Assembly: GCA_027660625.1 (NCBI GenBank)
Contig: JAQDNC010000011.1
Span: 1 to 64,000, forward strand
Direction: 5' to 3'
DNA: 64,000 nucleotides
Source of the DNA: Coriobacteriaceae bacterium AM100-PB1-1D-6A
GTDB taxonomy: Bacteria > Actinomycetota > Coriobacteriia > Coriobacteriales > Coriobacteriaceae
Each line of letters opens with the position of its first letter. Position 1 is the first letter of the stretch. The notes beneath the pieces were generated by a model. It saw only the letters and a list, made by a program, of their open reading frames with translations. It had not been told where the DNA came from and made no database searches. Below are positions 17,078-25,501 of the stretch, piece by piece. The translations under genes and the position numbers were made by a program.

Positions 17078-18091
17078 ATGCCGTATATGAAAATCAATCA
17101 CGCGATTCTGCATATCCTGGACTTTGACTCTGCCGTCAACGTCATGAGCCAGCGCGAGCTCGATATCGAAAGCCGTACCGTGCGCAACTTCGTGACCACG
17201 CATCTGCGCCGCGCACGTACCTCGGCCGATAACAAGCGTGCCACGTTTGCCGAGAACTCTGCGTTTGGCGGCGAGCTCAAGGGCTATTTCTTTGGCGAGC
17301 GCGAGTTTGTGGACCTGTCGCAGCAGATTGCGGAGTTTATCTCTTCCGAGCTCACCAAAGCCGAGAAAGCCGAGTCCACTGACGTGCTTGTGGCCGATTT
17401 TGACGACGATGAGGATGCCCGCTGGTTTGCCGTGATGCTGCTGGGCTCCAAGCAGGCTTTTATGCACGAGGTGGGCCGCGAGGAGGGGGAGGTGCGCAAC
17501 GACATCGCGCGCCACTACGCTATTCTGCCGAACCCTTCGCAAAAGGTGCCGAGCTATGCCATCGTGCGCGCGAGCACCATGGAGATCGGCTACGTGGACA
17601 AGAAGCGCAAGATTGCCGGCGAGGACCGTATGCTCATTCCCGATGGCCTGCTGCAGTGCGACACGGGCGTGTCGGGCAAGGAGGTCATCGACACCGTGAC
17701 GCGTGTGGTCGAGGAAGTCGCCGAGGAGCACGGCGCCAACACGGCCGTGGCGCTCGCCAAGGTTAAGGCCGCTGTGGCCGAGAAGGTTGAGGATGACGAG
17801 GAGCTGCCGCCTTGGGATATCGTCGATGAGGTCTTTGAGGACGAGCCGGTCATCAAGGAAAGCGTGCGCGCGGCGCTGACCGAGGAGAAGGTTCCCGAGC
17901 GCGTGCCCGTGGAACGCAAGCAGGTCGAGCGCGCAGCCGTGCGCAATCATAAGATTCGTACCGACACGGGTATCGAGATCAGCTTCCCGGCCGAGATGGG
18001 TTCGAACTCCGAGTACATCGAGTTCGTTAACGAGCCCAACGGCCTCATCTCCATCGAGCTCAAGAATATCGGCAGCATCGAGAACCGATAA
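17078..18091 (+). CDS. NdpA/NA37-family nucleoid-associated protein
   Basis: 337 aa. Starts INHAILHILDFDSAV, the typical opening of the NA37 family (YejK-like, bound to the nucleoid). Later FAVMLLGSKQAFMHEV and ASTMEIGYVDKKRKIAGEDR fit the family core, with an acidic, Glu-rich middle and the C-terminal EISFPAEMGSNSEYIEFV. Family members bind DNA and co-purify with the nucleoid, but their exact role is unclear. The start could be ATG 17078 or 17087, and neither has a strong ribosome site. Followed by a terminator. Confidence 0.8.
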   Translation: MPYMKINHAILHILDFDSAVNVMSQRELDIESRTVRNFVTTHLRRARTSADNKRATFAENSAFGGELKGYFFGEREFVDLSQQIAEFISSELTKAEKAESTDVLVADFDDDEDARWFAVMLLGSKQAFMHEVGREEGEVRNDIARHYAILPNPSQKVPSYAIVRASTMEIGYVDKKRKIAGEDRMLIPDGLLQCDTGVSGKEVIDTVTRVVEEVAEEHGANTAVALAKVKAAVAEKVEDDEELPPWDIVDEVFEDEPVIKESVRAALTEEKVPERVPVERKQVERAAVRNHKIRTDTGIEISFPAEMGSNSEYIEFVNEPNGLISIELKNIGSIENR

Positions 18092-18117
18092 ACTGCGCTC
18101 GGACGCTGCAGAAAACA

Positions 18118-18152
18118 AAGGCCGAAGCTCCGATGATGCTTCGGCCTTTTTT
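18118..18152 (+). terminator. Terminator after the nucleoid-associated protein
   Basis: AAGGCCGAAGC (18118-18128) pairs with GCTTCGGCCTT (18138-18148), followed by a T-run to 18152. Confidence 0.9.
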
Positions 18153-18196
18153 GCTTGGGATTGAATTGCGCCGCAGGTTGAGCATAAGTCAGCGAA

Positions 18197-18292
18197 AACG
18201 ACCCAGAGCGAGCAAGGTGACGTGAAAGAGGAGGGCATTGACCTTCTGGTCATGCCCGACGATTGAACGTCAGATTGCCGCTCTGGGTCGTT
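18197..18292 (+). repeat. Structured palindromic element, family I, copy A
   Basis: Nested stems: outer AACGACCCAGAGCG (18197-18210) with 18279-18292; then CAA/TTG; P2 TGACGT (18218-18223) with ACGTCA (18267-18272); P3 at 18233-18243 with 18248-18257 around TTCT. Unpaired GAAAGAGGAG (18224-18233) and CGACGATTGA (18257-18266) are shared with copy B at 40 kb, although all stems differ. Located between convergent genes. Confidence 0.7.
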
Positions 18293-18335
18293 TGCAGCGT
18301 CGGCTAGTTACGTGGTTTGGTAAAACCGCGTAACA

Positions 18336-19055
18336 CTACAGTTGACGTAAGCCCTCTTCGAGGCCGGTCTTGCTGTCGGTCTTCTCGTCGCGCATCTTGA
18401 TGACGCGGGCGGGGACACCGGCCACGACGGCACCGGCGGGGACATCCTCGACGCACACGGCGCCGGCGGCAACGACAGCGCCCTTGCCCACGCGCACGCC
18501 CTCCAGGACCACGGCGTTGGCGCCGATCATGACGTCGTCTTCGATGATGACGGGCGTGGCGCTCGCGGGCTCCACGACGCCTGCCAGTACGGTGCCGGCG
18601 CCGATGTGGCAGTTCTTACCCACGGTGGCGCGGCCGCCCAGCACGGCGCCCATGTCGATCATGGAGCCTTCGCCAATGACGGAGCCGATGTTGATGATGG
18701 CACCCATCATGATGACGGCGCGATCGCCGATCTCGACGCGGTCACGGATGATCGCGCCCGGCTCGATGCGGGCGTTGATGCCCTTGAGGTCGAGCATGGG
18801 CACGGCAGAGTTGCGACAGTCGTTCTCTACGTCGTAGTAGTCGATGGAGTCGGCGTTGGCGTCGAGGATTGCCTTGAGCTCATCCCAGTCGCCAAAGACG
18901 GTCTTGCCGTGGCAATCGCCGTAGATGTGCGCGTCGCCCCACTGGACCTCCATATCGGGCTTTTCGCGCACGTACAGCTTGACGGGCGTTTTCTTGGGCG
19001 CGGTGGCGATGTAGTTGATAATCTCCTGTGCATCCATCTCGGCTGCATTGCTCAT
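18336..19055 (-). CDS. dapH: Tetrahydrodipicolinate N-acetyltransferase
   Basis: 239 aa. N-terminal ~90-residue helical domain followed by left-handed beta-helix hexapeptide repeats from ~90 to 215 ([20 protein letters not shown] onward) and a C-terminal [13 protein letters not shown]. Length and N-domain match DapH, which uses acetyl-CoA, rather than succinyl-type DapD. It acetylates tetrahydrodipicolinate on the way to meso-diaminopimelate and lysine. Last gene of the riboswitch-controlled lysA-dapA / dapB / dapH unit, 39 bases after dapB. AAAGGAG precedes the ATG. Confidence 0.92.
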   Translation of the reverse strand: MSNAAEMDAQEIINYIATAPKKTPVKLYVREKPDMEVQWGDAHIYGDCHGKTVFGDWDELKAILDANADSIDYYDVENDCRNSAVPMLDLKGINARIEPGAIIRDRVEIGDRAVIMMGAIINIGSVIGEGSMIDMGAVLGGRATVGKNCHIGAGTVLAGVVEPASATPVIIEDDVMIGANAVVLEGVRVGKGAVVAAGAVCVEDVPAGAVVAGVPARVIKMRDEKTDSKTGLEEGLRQL

Positions 19056-19094
19056 TTGCTGGCTCTCCTTTGCGTGGGTACGGTAGATACCTGG

Positions 19095-19835
19095 TTAGGC
19101 AAACATGACCTGGTCGAACGTATAGAAGCCAGGCTCGTGGGTGACGAGCTTCTGCGCGGCTGCCAGGGCGCCGTTGACAAAGATCTGACGGCTCGTGGCG
19201 CGGTGCGTGAGCGTAACCTCCTCGTCCTGGCCAAAGAAACTCACTTCGTGCACGCCGGCGACAGTGCCACCACGCAGCGAGTGCATGCCGATCTCCTTGG
19301 GGTCGCGTGCTCCGCACATGCCCTCGCGGCCATAGACGGGGTGGTAACCTGCCTCGGGCTCGGCTTCAACGACGGCGTCGAGCAGCAACTTTGCAGTGCC
19401 GCTGGGGGCGTCGACCTTTTGGTTATGGTGCGTCTCGACGATCTCACAGTCAAAGCCGGGCAGCTCGTGTGTGGCCTGTGCCACCAGATGACGCAGGGCT
19501 GCGATGCCGATGGAGTAGTTGCCAGAGTGCATGACCCGGGCGTTCTGACCCAGCTCGCGCAGGCGATCCATCTGCTCGGGCGTATAGCCTGTGGTGCCCG
19601 AGACCAACGCCGCACCCGTGCGCTCGACATAGGCGACGACGGCATCGAAGGTCACGACGTTTGAGAAGTCGATGATGACGTCGGCTGCCGGGGCGTTCTC
19701 GAGCTCGGACAAGTCGAAGCCAATCTGGGCGACGATGTCGAAAACGGGCTGACCGGCGGCATTGACAATGCCCTCGGCGGCAGTGCGAATGAGCGAGCCC
19801 ATGCGGCCCGTTCCCATAATGACGGTCTTAATCAA
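19095..19835 (-). CDS. dapB: 4-hydroxy-tetrahydrodipicolinate reductase
   Basis: 246 aa. IMGTGRMGSLIRTA binds the nicotinamide nucleotide, SGTTGYTPEQ and SGNYSIGIAALRHLV mark the domain joint, and ETHHNQKVDAPSGTAKLLLDAV carries the substrate-binding and catalytic His/Lys. Starts at a TTG (19835) that overlaps the dapA stop by eight bases, with AGGGAG upstream. No ATG is available before the Rossmann motif. Reduces the DapA product in lysine and cell-wall precursor synthesis. Confidence 0.92.
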   Translation of the reverse strand: MIKTVIMGTGRMGSLIRTAAEGIVNAAGQPVFDIVAQIGFDLSELENAPAADVIIDFSNVVTFDAVVAYVERTGAALVSGTTGYTPEQMDRLRELGQNARVMHSGNYSIGIAALRHLVAQATHELPGFDCEIVETHHNQKVDAPSGTAKLLLDAVVEAEPEAGYHPVYGREGMCGARDPKEIGMHSLRGGTVAGVHEVSFFGQDEEVTLTHRATSRQIFVNGALAAAQKLVTHEPGFYTFDQVMFA

Positions 19836-20718
19836 GCAGACCAGCTCCCTTCAGAGCATCGGTAAGTGCAGAGCGCGTGTCGTCTGCCATGGGGCACAGC
19901 GGCATGCGATAGTTTGCCTCGATCATGCCCATCTGGGCGAGTGCTTCTTTGACGGGGATGGGGTTGACCTCGCTAAAGAGGGCATTGATGAGCGGCTGAC
20001 CGGCAATTTGGATATCGCGGGCGCGTGCCACGTCACCGTCCAGATAGGCGCGGCACATGTCATGCACGAGCTGCGGCTGAACGTCGGCCCACACGCTGAT
20101 GGTGCCCGAGGCGCCCAGGCTCATGAGCGGCACGGTAAGCGCGTCCTCGCCTGAGTACATGCGGAAGTCGTCGGACAGCAGGTGGGCGATCTTGGCCGCG
20201 TAGGCGACGTTGCCCGAGGCTTCCTTAATACCCATGATGTTGGGGTGCGCGGCCAAGCGCTCTACGTTGCGCTCGCTGATGCCGCAGCCGCAGCGGCCGG
20301 GAATGTTGTAGAGGATGCAGGGGATGTCCACGGCATCGGCGACGGTCTTAAAGTGCTGATAGATACCCTCTTCATTGGACTTGTTGTAGTAGGGGGTGAT
20401 GAGCAGCAGTCCGTCAGCTCCCAAGCCCTGGTAAGTGAGCGACTTGGTGAGCATGGTTTGCGTGGAGTTGGAGCCCGAGCCGGCGATGACGGGGACGCGT
20501 CCTGCAACTTGCTTGACCACGGCGGCGACAACGGAGTTGTCCTCGTCGTCGGTCATCGTGGCGCTCTCGCCGGTGGTGCCCAGGGTGAGGATGGCGTCGG
20601 TGCCGTTTTGCAGGTGGAAATCGATAAGGCGCCCGAGCGCGTCAAAGTCGACGCTGCCGTCCTTTTTAAACGGCGTAACAAGGGCGACGATTGAGCCTTC
20701 AAGATTGCGGATGTCCAT
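19828..20718 (-). CDS. dapA: Internal in-frame start giving free DapA within the fused gene
   Basis: The ATG at 20718 (codon 474 of the fusion) has AAGGAG six bases upstream and would yield a 296-aa protein, the normal DapA length, beginning MDIRNLEGSIVALVTPFKKD. This keeps the signature of an ancestral separate dapA whose upstream stop codon was lost. Cells may make both the bifunctional protein and free DapA, which normally forms tetramers. DapA condenses pyruvate with aspartate semialdehyde. Whether internal initiation occurs is inference. Confidence 0.6.
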   Translation of the reverse strand: MDIRNLEGSIVALVTPFKKDGSVDFDALGRLIDFHLQNGTDAILTLGTTGESATMTDDEDNSVVAAVVKQVAGRVPVIAGSGSNSTQTMLTKSLTYQGLGADGLLLITPYYNKSNEEGIYQHFKTVADAVDIPCILYNIPGRCGCGISERNVERLAAHPNIMGIKEASGNVAYAAKIAHLLSDDFRMYSGEDALTVPLMSLGASGTISVWADVQPQLVHDMCRAYLDGDVARARDIQIAGQPLINALFSEVNPIPVKEALAQMGMIEANYRMPLCPMADDTRSALTDALKGAGLLD

Positions 20719-22137
20719 GTTCTTCTCCTTCGCGTCCGCGATCTGGATGCGTTTGTTCCATTGGGCGGCGACGGCCAAGCGCTCGTCTTGGGCGCGACGG
20801 CGGGCACTTTCGGCGCGCGACTTGGCCAGCAGCTCTCGGCCGCTCGGCAGCACGTCGAGCGTGGCAAAATAATCGCCCGGGCGTTCGGCGCGGCGGATGA
20901 GCTCGGCCGAGCCATCGGGACGCAGCAGCACCTCGGCGGAGCGCAGACGGCCGTTGTAGTTATAGCCCATGGAGTAGCCATGCGCGCCGGTATCGTGGAT
21001 CACGAGCAGGTCGCCCATATCGATATGTGGCAACTCGCGATCGATGGCGAACTTGTCGTTATTCTCGCATAGGTTGCCCGTGATGTCGTAGGTGTCCGTA
21101 ACAGGTGCTGTGGTCTTGTCGGCGCCACCCGGCTGACCCATCACCGTAACGTGGTGGTAAGCGCCGTACATGGCAGGACGGATCAGATCGACGGCGCTTG
21201 CATCAACACCGATATAGTCCTTGTAGATCTGCTTCTCGTGGATAGCCTTGGTGACCAGGCAGCCGTAGGGGCCCATCATAAAGCGGCCCATCTCGGTGCA
21301 GATGGCCACATCGCCCATACCGGCGGGAACTAGGATCTCGTCGTAGGCCGCGTGCACCCCCTCGCCGATGGCGTGAATGTCGTTGGCCTGCTGCTCGGGC
21401 AGGTAGGGGATGCCGACGCCGCCGGACAGATTGATGAAGGCGACATGTGCGCCGGTCTCGCGCTCCAGGCGCACGGCAAGCTCAAAGAGGATGCGCGCGA
21501 GCTTGGGGTAGTAGTCGTTGGTGACGGTGTTGCTGGCAAGGAATGCGTGGATGCCAAAGTTTTCGCCGCCCTTGGCCTTGAGCAGGCGTAAGGCCTCGAA
21601 GAGTTGCTCGGTGGTCATGCCGTACTTGGAGTCGCCGGGGTTATCCATGATGCCGTTGGAGAGCTGGAACAGTCCGCCCGGATTAAAGCGGCAGCTGACC
21701 GTCTTGGGGATGGGCCCCGCAACGTGCTCAAAGAACTCGATGTGGCTGATGTCGTCAAAGTTGACGATGGCGCCCAGCTTGTCGGCGAGCTCAAAGTCCG
21801 CTGCCGGCGTGTCGTTGGACGAGAACATGATGTCGTGTCCCGTGATACCCAGCGAGCGGGCGATCATGAGCTCGGTATAGCTCGAGCAATCGCAGCCGCA
21901 GCCGTATTCGTTGAGAATGGAGATGAGCGCCGGGTTGGGATTTGCCTTGACGGCAAAGTATTCCTTAAAGCCCGGGTTCCATGCGAAGGCGTCGCGCACC
22001 TCTTGCATGTTGCGGCGGATGCCCGCCTCGTCGTATAGATGAAACGGCGTGGGGAACTGCTCGACGATATGCTCGAGCGCCTCCTTGTCCACAAACGGCT
22101 GCTTGGCCGCATATGCCTCGTTGGGGGTCAATGCCAT
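19828..22137 (-). CDS. lysA-dapA: Fused diaminopimelate decarboxylase - dihydrodipicolinate synthase
   Basis: 769 aa in one uninterrupted frame. Residues ~25-445 are a fold-III PLP decarboxylase: FAVKANPNPALISIL holds the Schiff-base lysine, NLSGGVGIPYLPEQQ the glycine loop, ICTEMGRFMMGPYG the E-x-GR phosphate site, and HDTGAHGYSMGYNYN the C-terminal active site. Residues 474-769 are a full DapA: TLGTTGESATMTDDE, LLITPYYNKS, IPGRCGCG, and IMGIKEASG with the Schiff-base lysine. The joint (codons 465-474) has no stop but carries AAGGAG before M474. The fusion therefore links the first and last steps of lysine synthesis. Downstream of a lysine riboswitch. Confidence 0.85.
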   Translation of the reverse strand: MALTPNEAYAAKQPFVDKEALEHIVEQFPTPFHLYDEAGIRRNMQEVRDAFAWNPGFKEYFAVKANPNPALISILNEYGCGCDCSSYTELMIARSLGITGHDIMFSSNDTPAADFELADKLGAIVNFDDISHIEFFEHVAGPIPKTVSCRFNPGGLFQLSNGIMDNPGDSKYGMTTEQLFEALRLLKAKGGENFGIHAFLASNTVTNDYYPKLARILFELAVRLERETGAHVAFINLSGGVGIPYLPEQQANDIHAIGEGVHAAYDEILVPAGMGDVAICTEMGRFMMGPYGCLVTKAIHEKQIYKDYIGVDASAVDLIRPAMYGAYHHVTVMGQPGGADKTTAPVTDTYDITGNLCENNDKFAIDRELPHIDMGDLLVIHDTGAHGYSMGYNYNGRLRSAEVLLRPDGSAELIRRAERPGDYFATLDVLPSGRELLAKSRAESARRRAQDERLAVAAQWNKRIQIADAKEKNMDIRNLEGSIVALVTPFKKDGSVDFDALGRLIDFHLQNGTDAILTLGTTGESATMTDDEDNSVVAAVVKQVAGRVPVIAGSGSNSTQTMLTKSLTYQGLGADGLLLITPYYNKSNEEGIYQHFKTVADAVDIPCILYNIPGRCGCGISERNVERLAAHPNIMGIKEASGNVAYAAKIAHLLSDDFRMYSGEDALTVPLMSLGASGTISVWADVQPQLVHDMCRAYLDGDVARARDIQIAGQPLINALFSEVNPIPVKEALAQMGMIEANYRMPLCPMADDTRSALTDALKGAGLLD

Positions 22138-22144
22138 GTCCCGT

Positions 22145-22370
22145 AAACCTCGCTATCCAGACGGCGCCACCTGCGCATCGAATCCGCATAGCGTGGACCC
22201 AATGTCCGGATAGCGCTCCCGCATTGCTGCAGACAGTCCTGCGGGTGTTTCCCGCAGGCCCACCAGGTTGTTCGTGCCCGAAAAGCCCAGTTCGGCGGGT
22301 TTCGCCTCCCCACGGGGTCAAAGCCTGCCGGCTCGCCCGCGGTTCTTCGTGCCCGCGCCTCTATCAAGTG
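22145..22370 (-). promoter_or_regulatory. Lysine riboswitch (L-box) and expression platform
   Basis: Read on the minus strand from 22370: GATAGAGGCGC, then GGGGAGGCGAAACCCGCCGA, CTGGTGGGCC, and the closing GGACTGTC ending near 22230. These are hallmarks of the lysine aptamer core. Downstream, CGCTATCCGGAC (22215-22204) can pair with GTCTGGATAGCG (22162-22151), which abuts the GAGG ribosome site of lysA-dapA. This suggests translational rather than terminator control. No other gene lies in the 377-base gap. Confidence 0.85.
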
Positions 22371-22514
22371 GTAAAGACCCTACCACGTTGCACTTTACCA
22401 AACAAGAGTATTCGTATATAACGTTTAAAAAATGCAGGGACATGCTAGAAACAAGGGCTTCACAATTCTGCATCACAATAAGTGAAACTGATGTGTCTCA
22501 CGAAAGGATCCTCT

Positions 22515-23702
22515 ATGACCGAGCTCCAAGAACTCCGTCGCTATCGCCGCGATCTTCATCGCATTCCGGAGCTCGATTTCGATCTTCCTCAAACCATAGC
22601 CTATATCGAGGGCGTGTTGGCGCCGCTCACCTGCGAGGTGACCTATCCGTGCCCCAGCTGCGTCTGTGCTTTCTTCGACGCTGGCACGGGCGCCGCGCAT
22701 GCCACGGCGATTCGCGCCGATATGGACGCGCTGCCCATCGCGGAGGCGACGGGTGCGGCCTTTGCCTCGACGCATCCCGGAAAGATGCACGCTTGCGGAC
22801 ACGATGGACACATGGCCATGGCACTTGCCGCCGCGACGTATGTCGACCGTACGATTCGCGAGCAGCCAGGTGCCATCAAACACAACGTGCTCTTTGTGTT
22901 CCAGCCTGCCGAGGAGACGACCGGTGGCGCCAAGACGGTATGCGAGAGCGGTGTGTTCGAGCGCTACGGGGTCGACCGCATTTTTGGCTTTCACGTGTGG
23001 CCCGATCTGCCTGCGAACACGTTGGCGAGTTGTTCCGGCCCGCTGCTGGCGCGCTCGAGCGAGACACATATCCACATTCACGGTACGAGTATCCATATTG
23101 CTAAGACTTATGGTGTGCCGGTCGAGGAGTCGCACGATGCGGCCTTGGCGGCAGCAAAGTTTTTGGTTGCCGAGCGCGAGCTGATGGACGAGCTGGGCGC
23201 CGACGAGCCCTGTATCGGCAAGTTTGGTCTGTTGCAGGTCGGTACCGTCTGCAACGCCGTGGCGGGGGAGGCCCATGTTGCCGGCAGCCTGCGCGTGTTT
23301 ACGGACGACATGTTCGACCGTGCACGCGAGGGTGTGCACCGCGTGCTTGATGAGGCATGCGCTGCAACGGGCTGCACGTACGATCTCGACTTTGCCGAGG
23401 GCTATCCGCCGGTTGACAACGACCCCGAGCTATTTGCCAATGTCGCGCCTGCCTTGCCCGAGCTGCAGCTCGTGGATGAGCCTTTGCTGATTGCCGAGGA
23501 TTTCGCCTTCTATCAGCGCCATCTGCCGGGCGTGTTCTTCCTGCTGGGCACGGGCGTGCCGGAGGGACAAGAAAACCCGATCGACGCAGACGGCTGCCCA
23601 GCCTATGCGATGAGCACTCTTCACACTGATACCATGCTCTTTGATGAGGAAATTTTGCTCAAGGGCCTCGATGTCTACAAACGATTGCTTGACTTGGAGT
23701 GA
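22515..23702 (+). CDS. M20D-family amidohydrolase
   Basis: 395 aa from the ATG at 22515 (AAAGGA upstream). ADMDALPIAE and MHACGHDGHMAMAL provide the metal-ligand Asp and His pair, and QPAEETTGGAK the catalytic Glu. This is the signature of M20D enzymes such as N-acetyl-diaminopimelate deacetylase, hippurate hydrolase and IAA-amino acid hydrolase. Because it lies next to dapH, N-acetyl-LL-diaminopimelate deacetylase (DapL route partner) is attractive. It is divergent from that operon and not under the riboswitch, however, so the assignment stays general. Its stop overlaps the next gene's start. Confidence 0.82.
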   Translation: MTELQELRRYRRDLHRIPELDFDLPQTIAYIEGVLAPLTCEVTYPCPSCVCAFFDAGTGAAHATAIRADMDALPIAEATGAAFASTHPGKMHACGHDGHMAMALAAATYVDRTIREQPGAIKHNVLFVFQPAEETTGGAKTVCESGVFERYGVDRIFGFHVWPDLPANTLASCSGPLLARSSETHIHIHGTSIHIAKTYGVPVEESHDAALAAAKFLVAERELMDELGADEPCIGKFGLLQVGTVCNAVAGEAHVAGSLRVFTDDMFDRAREGVHRVLDEACAATGCTYDLDFAEGYPPVDNDPELFANVAPALPELQLVDEPLLIAEDFAFYQRHLPGVFFLLGTGVPEGQENPIDADGCPAYAMSTLHTDTMLFDEEILLKGLDVYKRLLDLE

Positions 23703-24025
23703 TGATGAAGCGCCGACAGACTGCCGTGTATAGTCCTGGTGGGTGCGGGTGCGGCTTGCTGCTACTCCCGGTTATTGCTGTGAGCATTGGCGTGATGTTT
23801 GCGTTTGCTGGACTGGCGGCGGCGGCACTTGTACTGTTGATCGTGGCCATTGGCGTGACGATTTGGCTGTGCCGTTCTCGCGAGCAACGTCGTGCCGACG
23901 GCAAGACCAATGCCGGATGGGCCATCTTTTTGGTTGTCGCCTACCTATTGAGCATCAGTTATCTGGCGTTCTTTATCTTGTTGCTTGTGAGTACCTTTAC
24001 CGGGGAATCCGTCATGGTGGGGTAG
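23702..24025 (+). CDS. Small integral membrane protein
   Basis: 107 aa. Basic N-terminus, then two long hydrophobic stretches (~17-60) around a short turn, a charged loop with CRSREQRRADGKTNAG, and a last helix AIFLVVAYLLSISYLAFFIL. No known domain. The ATG overlaps the M20D stop (TGATG), so it is translationally coupled; ATG 23705 is an equal alternative. A gene-pair role with the amidohydrolase is possible but unsupported. Confidence 0.6.
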   Translation: MMKRRQTAVYSPGGCGCGLLLLPVIAVSIGVMFAFAGLAAAALVLLIVAIGVTIWLCRSREQRRADGKTNAGWAIFLVVAYLLSISYLAFFILLLVSTFTGESVMVG

Positions 24026-24059
24026 GCTTCGACGAGCCTCTTGAAGATGGAACAAAAAT

Positions 24060-24093
24060 GGAGCCGGATGGGAAATACCCCCATCCGGCTCCA
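24060..24093. terminator. Bidirectional terminator between convergent genes
   Basis: GGAGCCGGATGGG pairs with CCCATCCGGCTCC around a short A-rich loop. Confidence 0.85.
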
Positions 24094-24116
24094 TTGCTCA
24101 ATATTGGCATGCGCTT

Positions 24117-25436
24117 CTACTCGGCTGCCTCGCGGCGAGCGACCTCGTCGATCAAGATAGCATCGCCGTGCTTGGCGGCGGCAATGCTTGCGGCCATAAA
24201 CATGCCCATTGCCGTGATGTAGGCGAAGAGCATCGACGGCGCCACGTCCATAACGATGCCGGAGAGAATCGGTGTCGCCACCTGAGCCGCCATGCTCACG
24301 GTGTAGTAGTAACCGGAGTAGCGGCCCACGCTTTGGGAGCTGCAGCACTCCAGAATCATCGTGTACACGCACAAGTCCACACCGCCCAGCGCGACGCCCA
24401 TCAGCAAAAAGACGCCGTACAGCACGGGTGAGAAGCCGGGTGCCAGCCAAAGAAACGCGGGGTACAAAACCATGATGACGGCGGTGCCCAGGGCGACCTT
24501 TTTGCGGCCGATTTTGAGCGAAAGGTTTGCCAGGGGTACGTAGCTTAGCAGCGCGCCTGCAATCGTCACGATATTGATGACGGCATAGGAACCGCCTTCC
24601 ATGCCGTAGAACATATCGGCATAGCGGCTGATATTGGTGGTCATGGCGTTATAGCTCATGTAATAGAAAAACGTTGCGGCGAGCAGCATGATGATGGAGC
24701 GACGCACGCCGGTGTCTGCAACGCGTTCCTTGCCGCCAGCCTCGGGGGAGTCATCTTTGTCAATCTGATCCTCGTCGATGCCCATGGACAGCGATTTCTC
24801 GCGCATCTTTTCGACGAGGGCGGGCTCACGGACAAAGATGCCGTAGACAACGGCCGACACGAGGATAAAGGCGGCCTGCAAGATAAAGAGCGGAAGATAA
24901 TCGGGCTTGTCGGCCTTGGGAACCATGACCGAGATGGCGACGAGCATAAGGCCCGTTCCCGCATAGCCGACGATCTTTTCGATCGAGTCTGCCTTGGTTC
25001 GAAGTGGGCGAGGCGTAATATCGGCCACGATGGCAACCGTCATGGTGCGGTAGGCGCATATTGCCAAAAGCGTGAGGATAATCGCGCCAATGAGCAGAGT
25101 TAGGCTGCCCATGTTGTTGGCGATCGCGATGAGCGGGACGGAGAGCATTGCCACCGCGGAGCCGCCCAAGATAAAGGGCGTTCGGCGCCCGAGGTTGCTT
25201 GCGCAGCGGTCCGAGAGGATGCCAAAGAGCGGAAGCAGGAACAGGCCAAAGACATTATCGATGGCCATGATCGCGCCGGTGAGCGAGTTGGATAGGCCAA
25301 AGGTCCCCGTGAGCATCTTAGGAACGATGCCGTCGTAGACCTGCCAAAAGCTGATCATGCCCATAAAGGGTAGGGAGGCGAGGGCGACGGCCTTGGTGTC
25401 GAGCCGGGCCGCCCGCTTAAGATTTGGTTGGGTCAT
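24117..25436 (-). CDS. MFS transporter, SLC45/GPH-like
   Basis: 439 aa, twelve predicted helices. FGILSDRCASNLGRRTPFILGG is the loop 2-3 signature of the major facilitator superfamily. The NLSLKIGRKKVALG loop occurs in the second half, and a charged central loop carries DEDQIDKDDSPEAGGKE. The pattern resembles sugar or glycoside-cation symporters and SLC45-like carriers. Cytoplasmic-membrane importer of an unknown solute. Directly downstream of an M20 peptidase on the same strand (66-base gap), so it may import peptides or amino acid conjugates (inference). Confidence 0.78.
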   Translation of the reverse strand: MTQPNLKRAARLDTKAVALASLPFMGMISFWQVYDGIVPKMLTGTFGLSNSLTGAIMAIDNVFGLFLLPLFGILSDRCASNLGRRTPFILGGSAVAMLSVPLIAIANNMGSLTLLIGAIILTLLAICAYRTMTVAIVADITPRPLRTKADSIEKIVGYAGTGLMLVAISVMVPKADKPDYLPLFILQAAFILVSAVVYGIFVREPALVEKMREKSLSMGIDEDQIDKDDSPEAGGKERVADTGVRRSIIMLLAATFFYYMSYNAMTTNISRYADMFYGMEGGSYAVINIVTIAGALLSYVPLANLSLKIGRKKVALGTAVIMVLYPAFLWLAPGFSPVLYGVFLLMGVALGGVDLCVYTMILECCSSQSVGRYSGYYYTVSMAAQVATPILSGIVMDVAPSMLFAYITAMGMFMAASIAAAKHGDAILIDEVARREAAE

Positions 25437-25501
25437 GCTGGTTCTCCTGGTCGGTAAAAGCGGGGATAAAAGCGGGGAGGGGCGCTATCAGCCCTCCCGT
25501 C

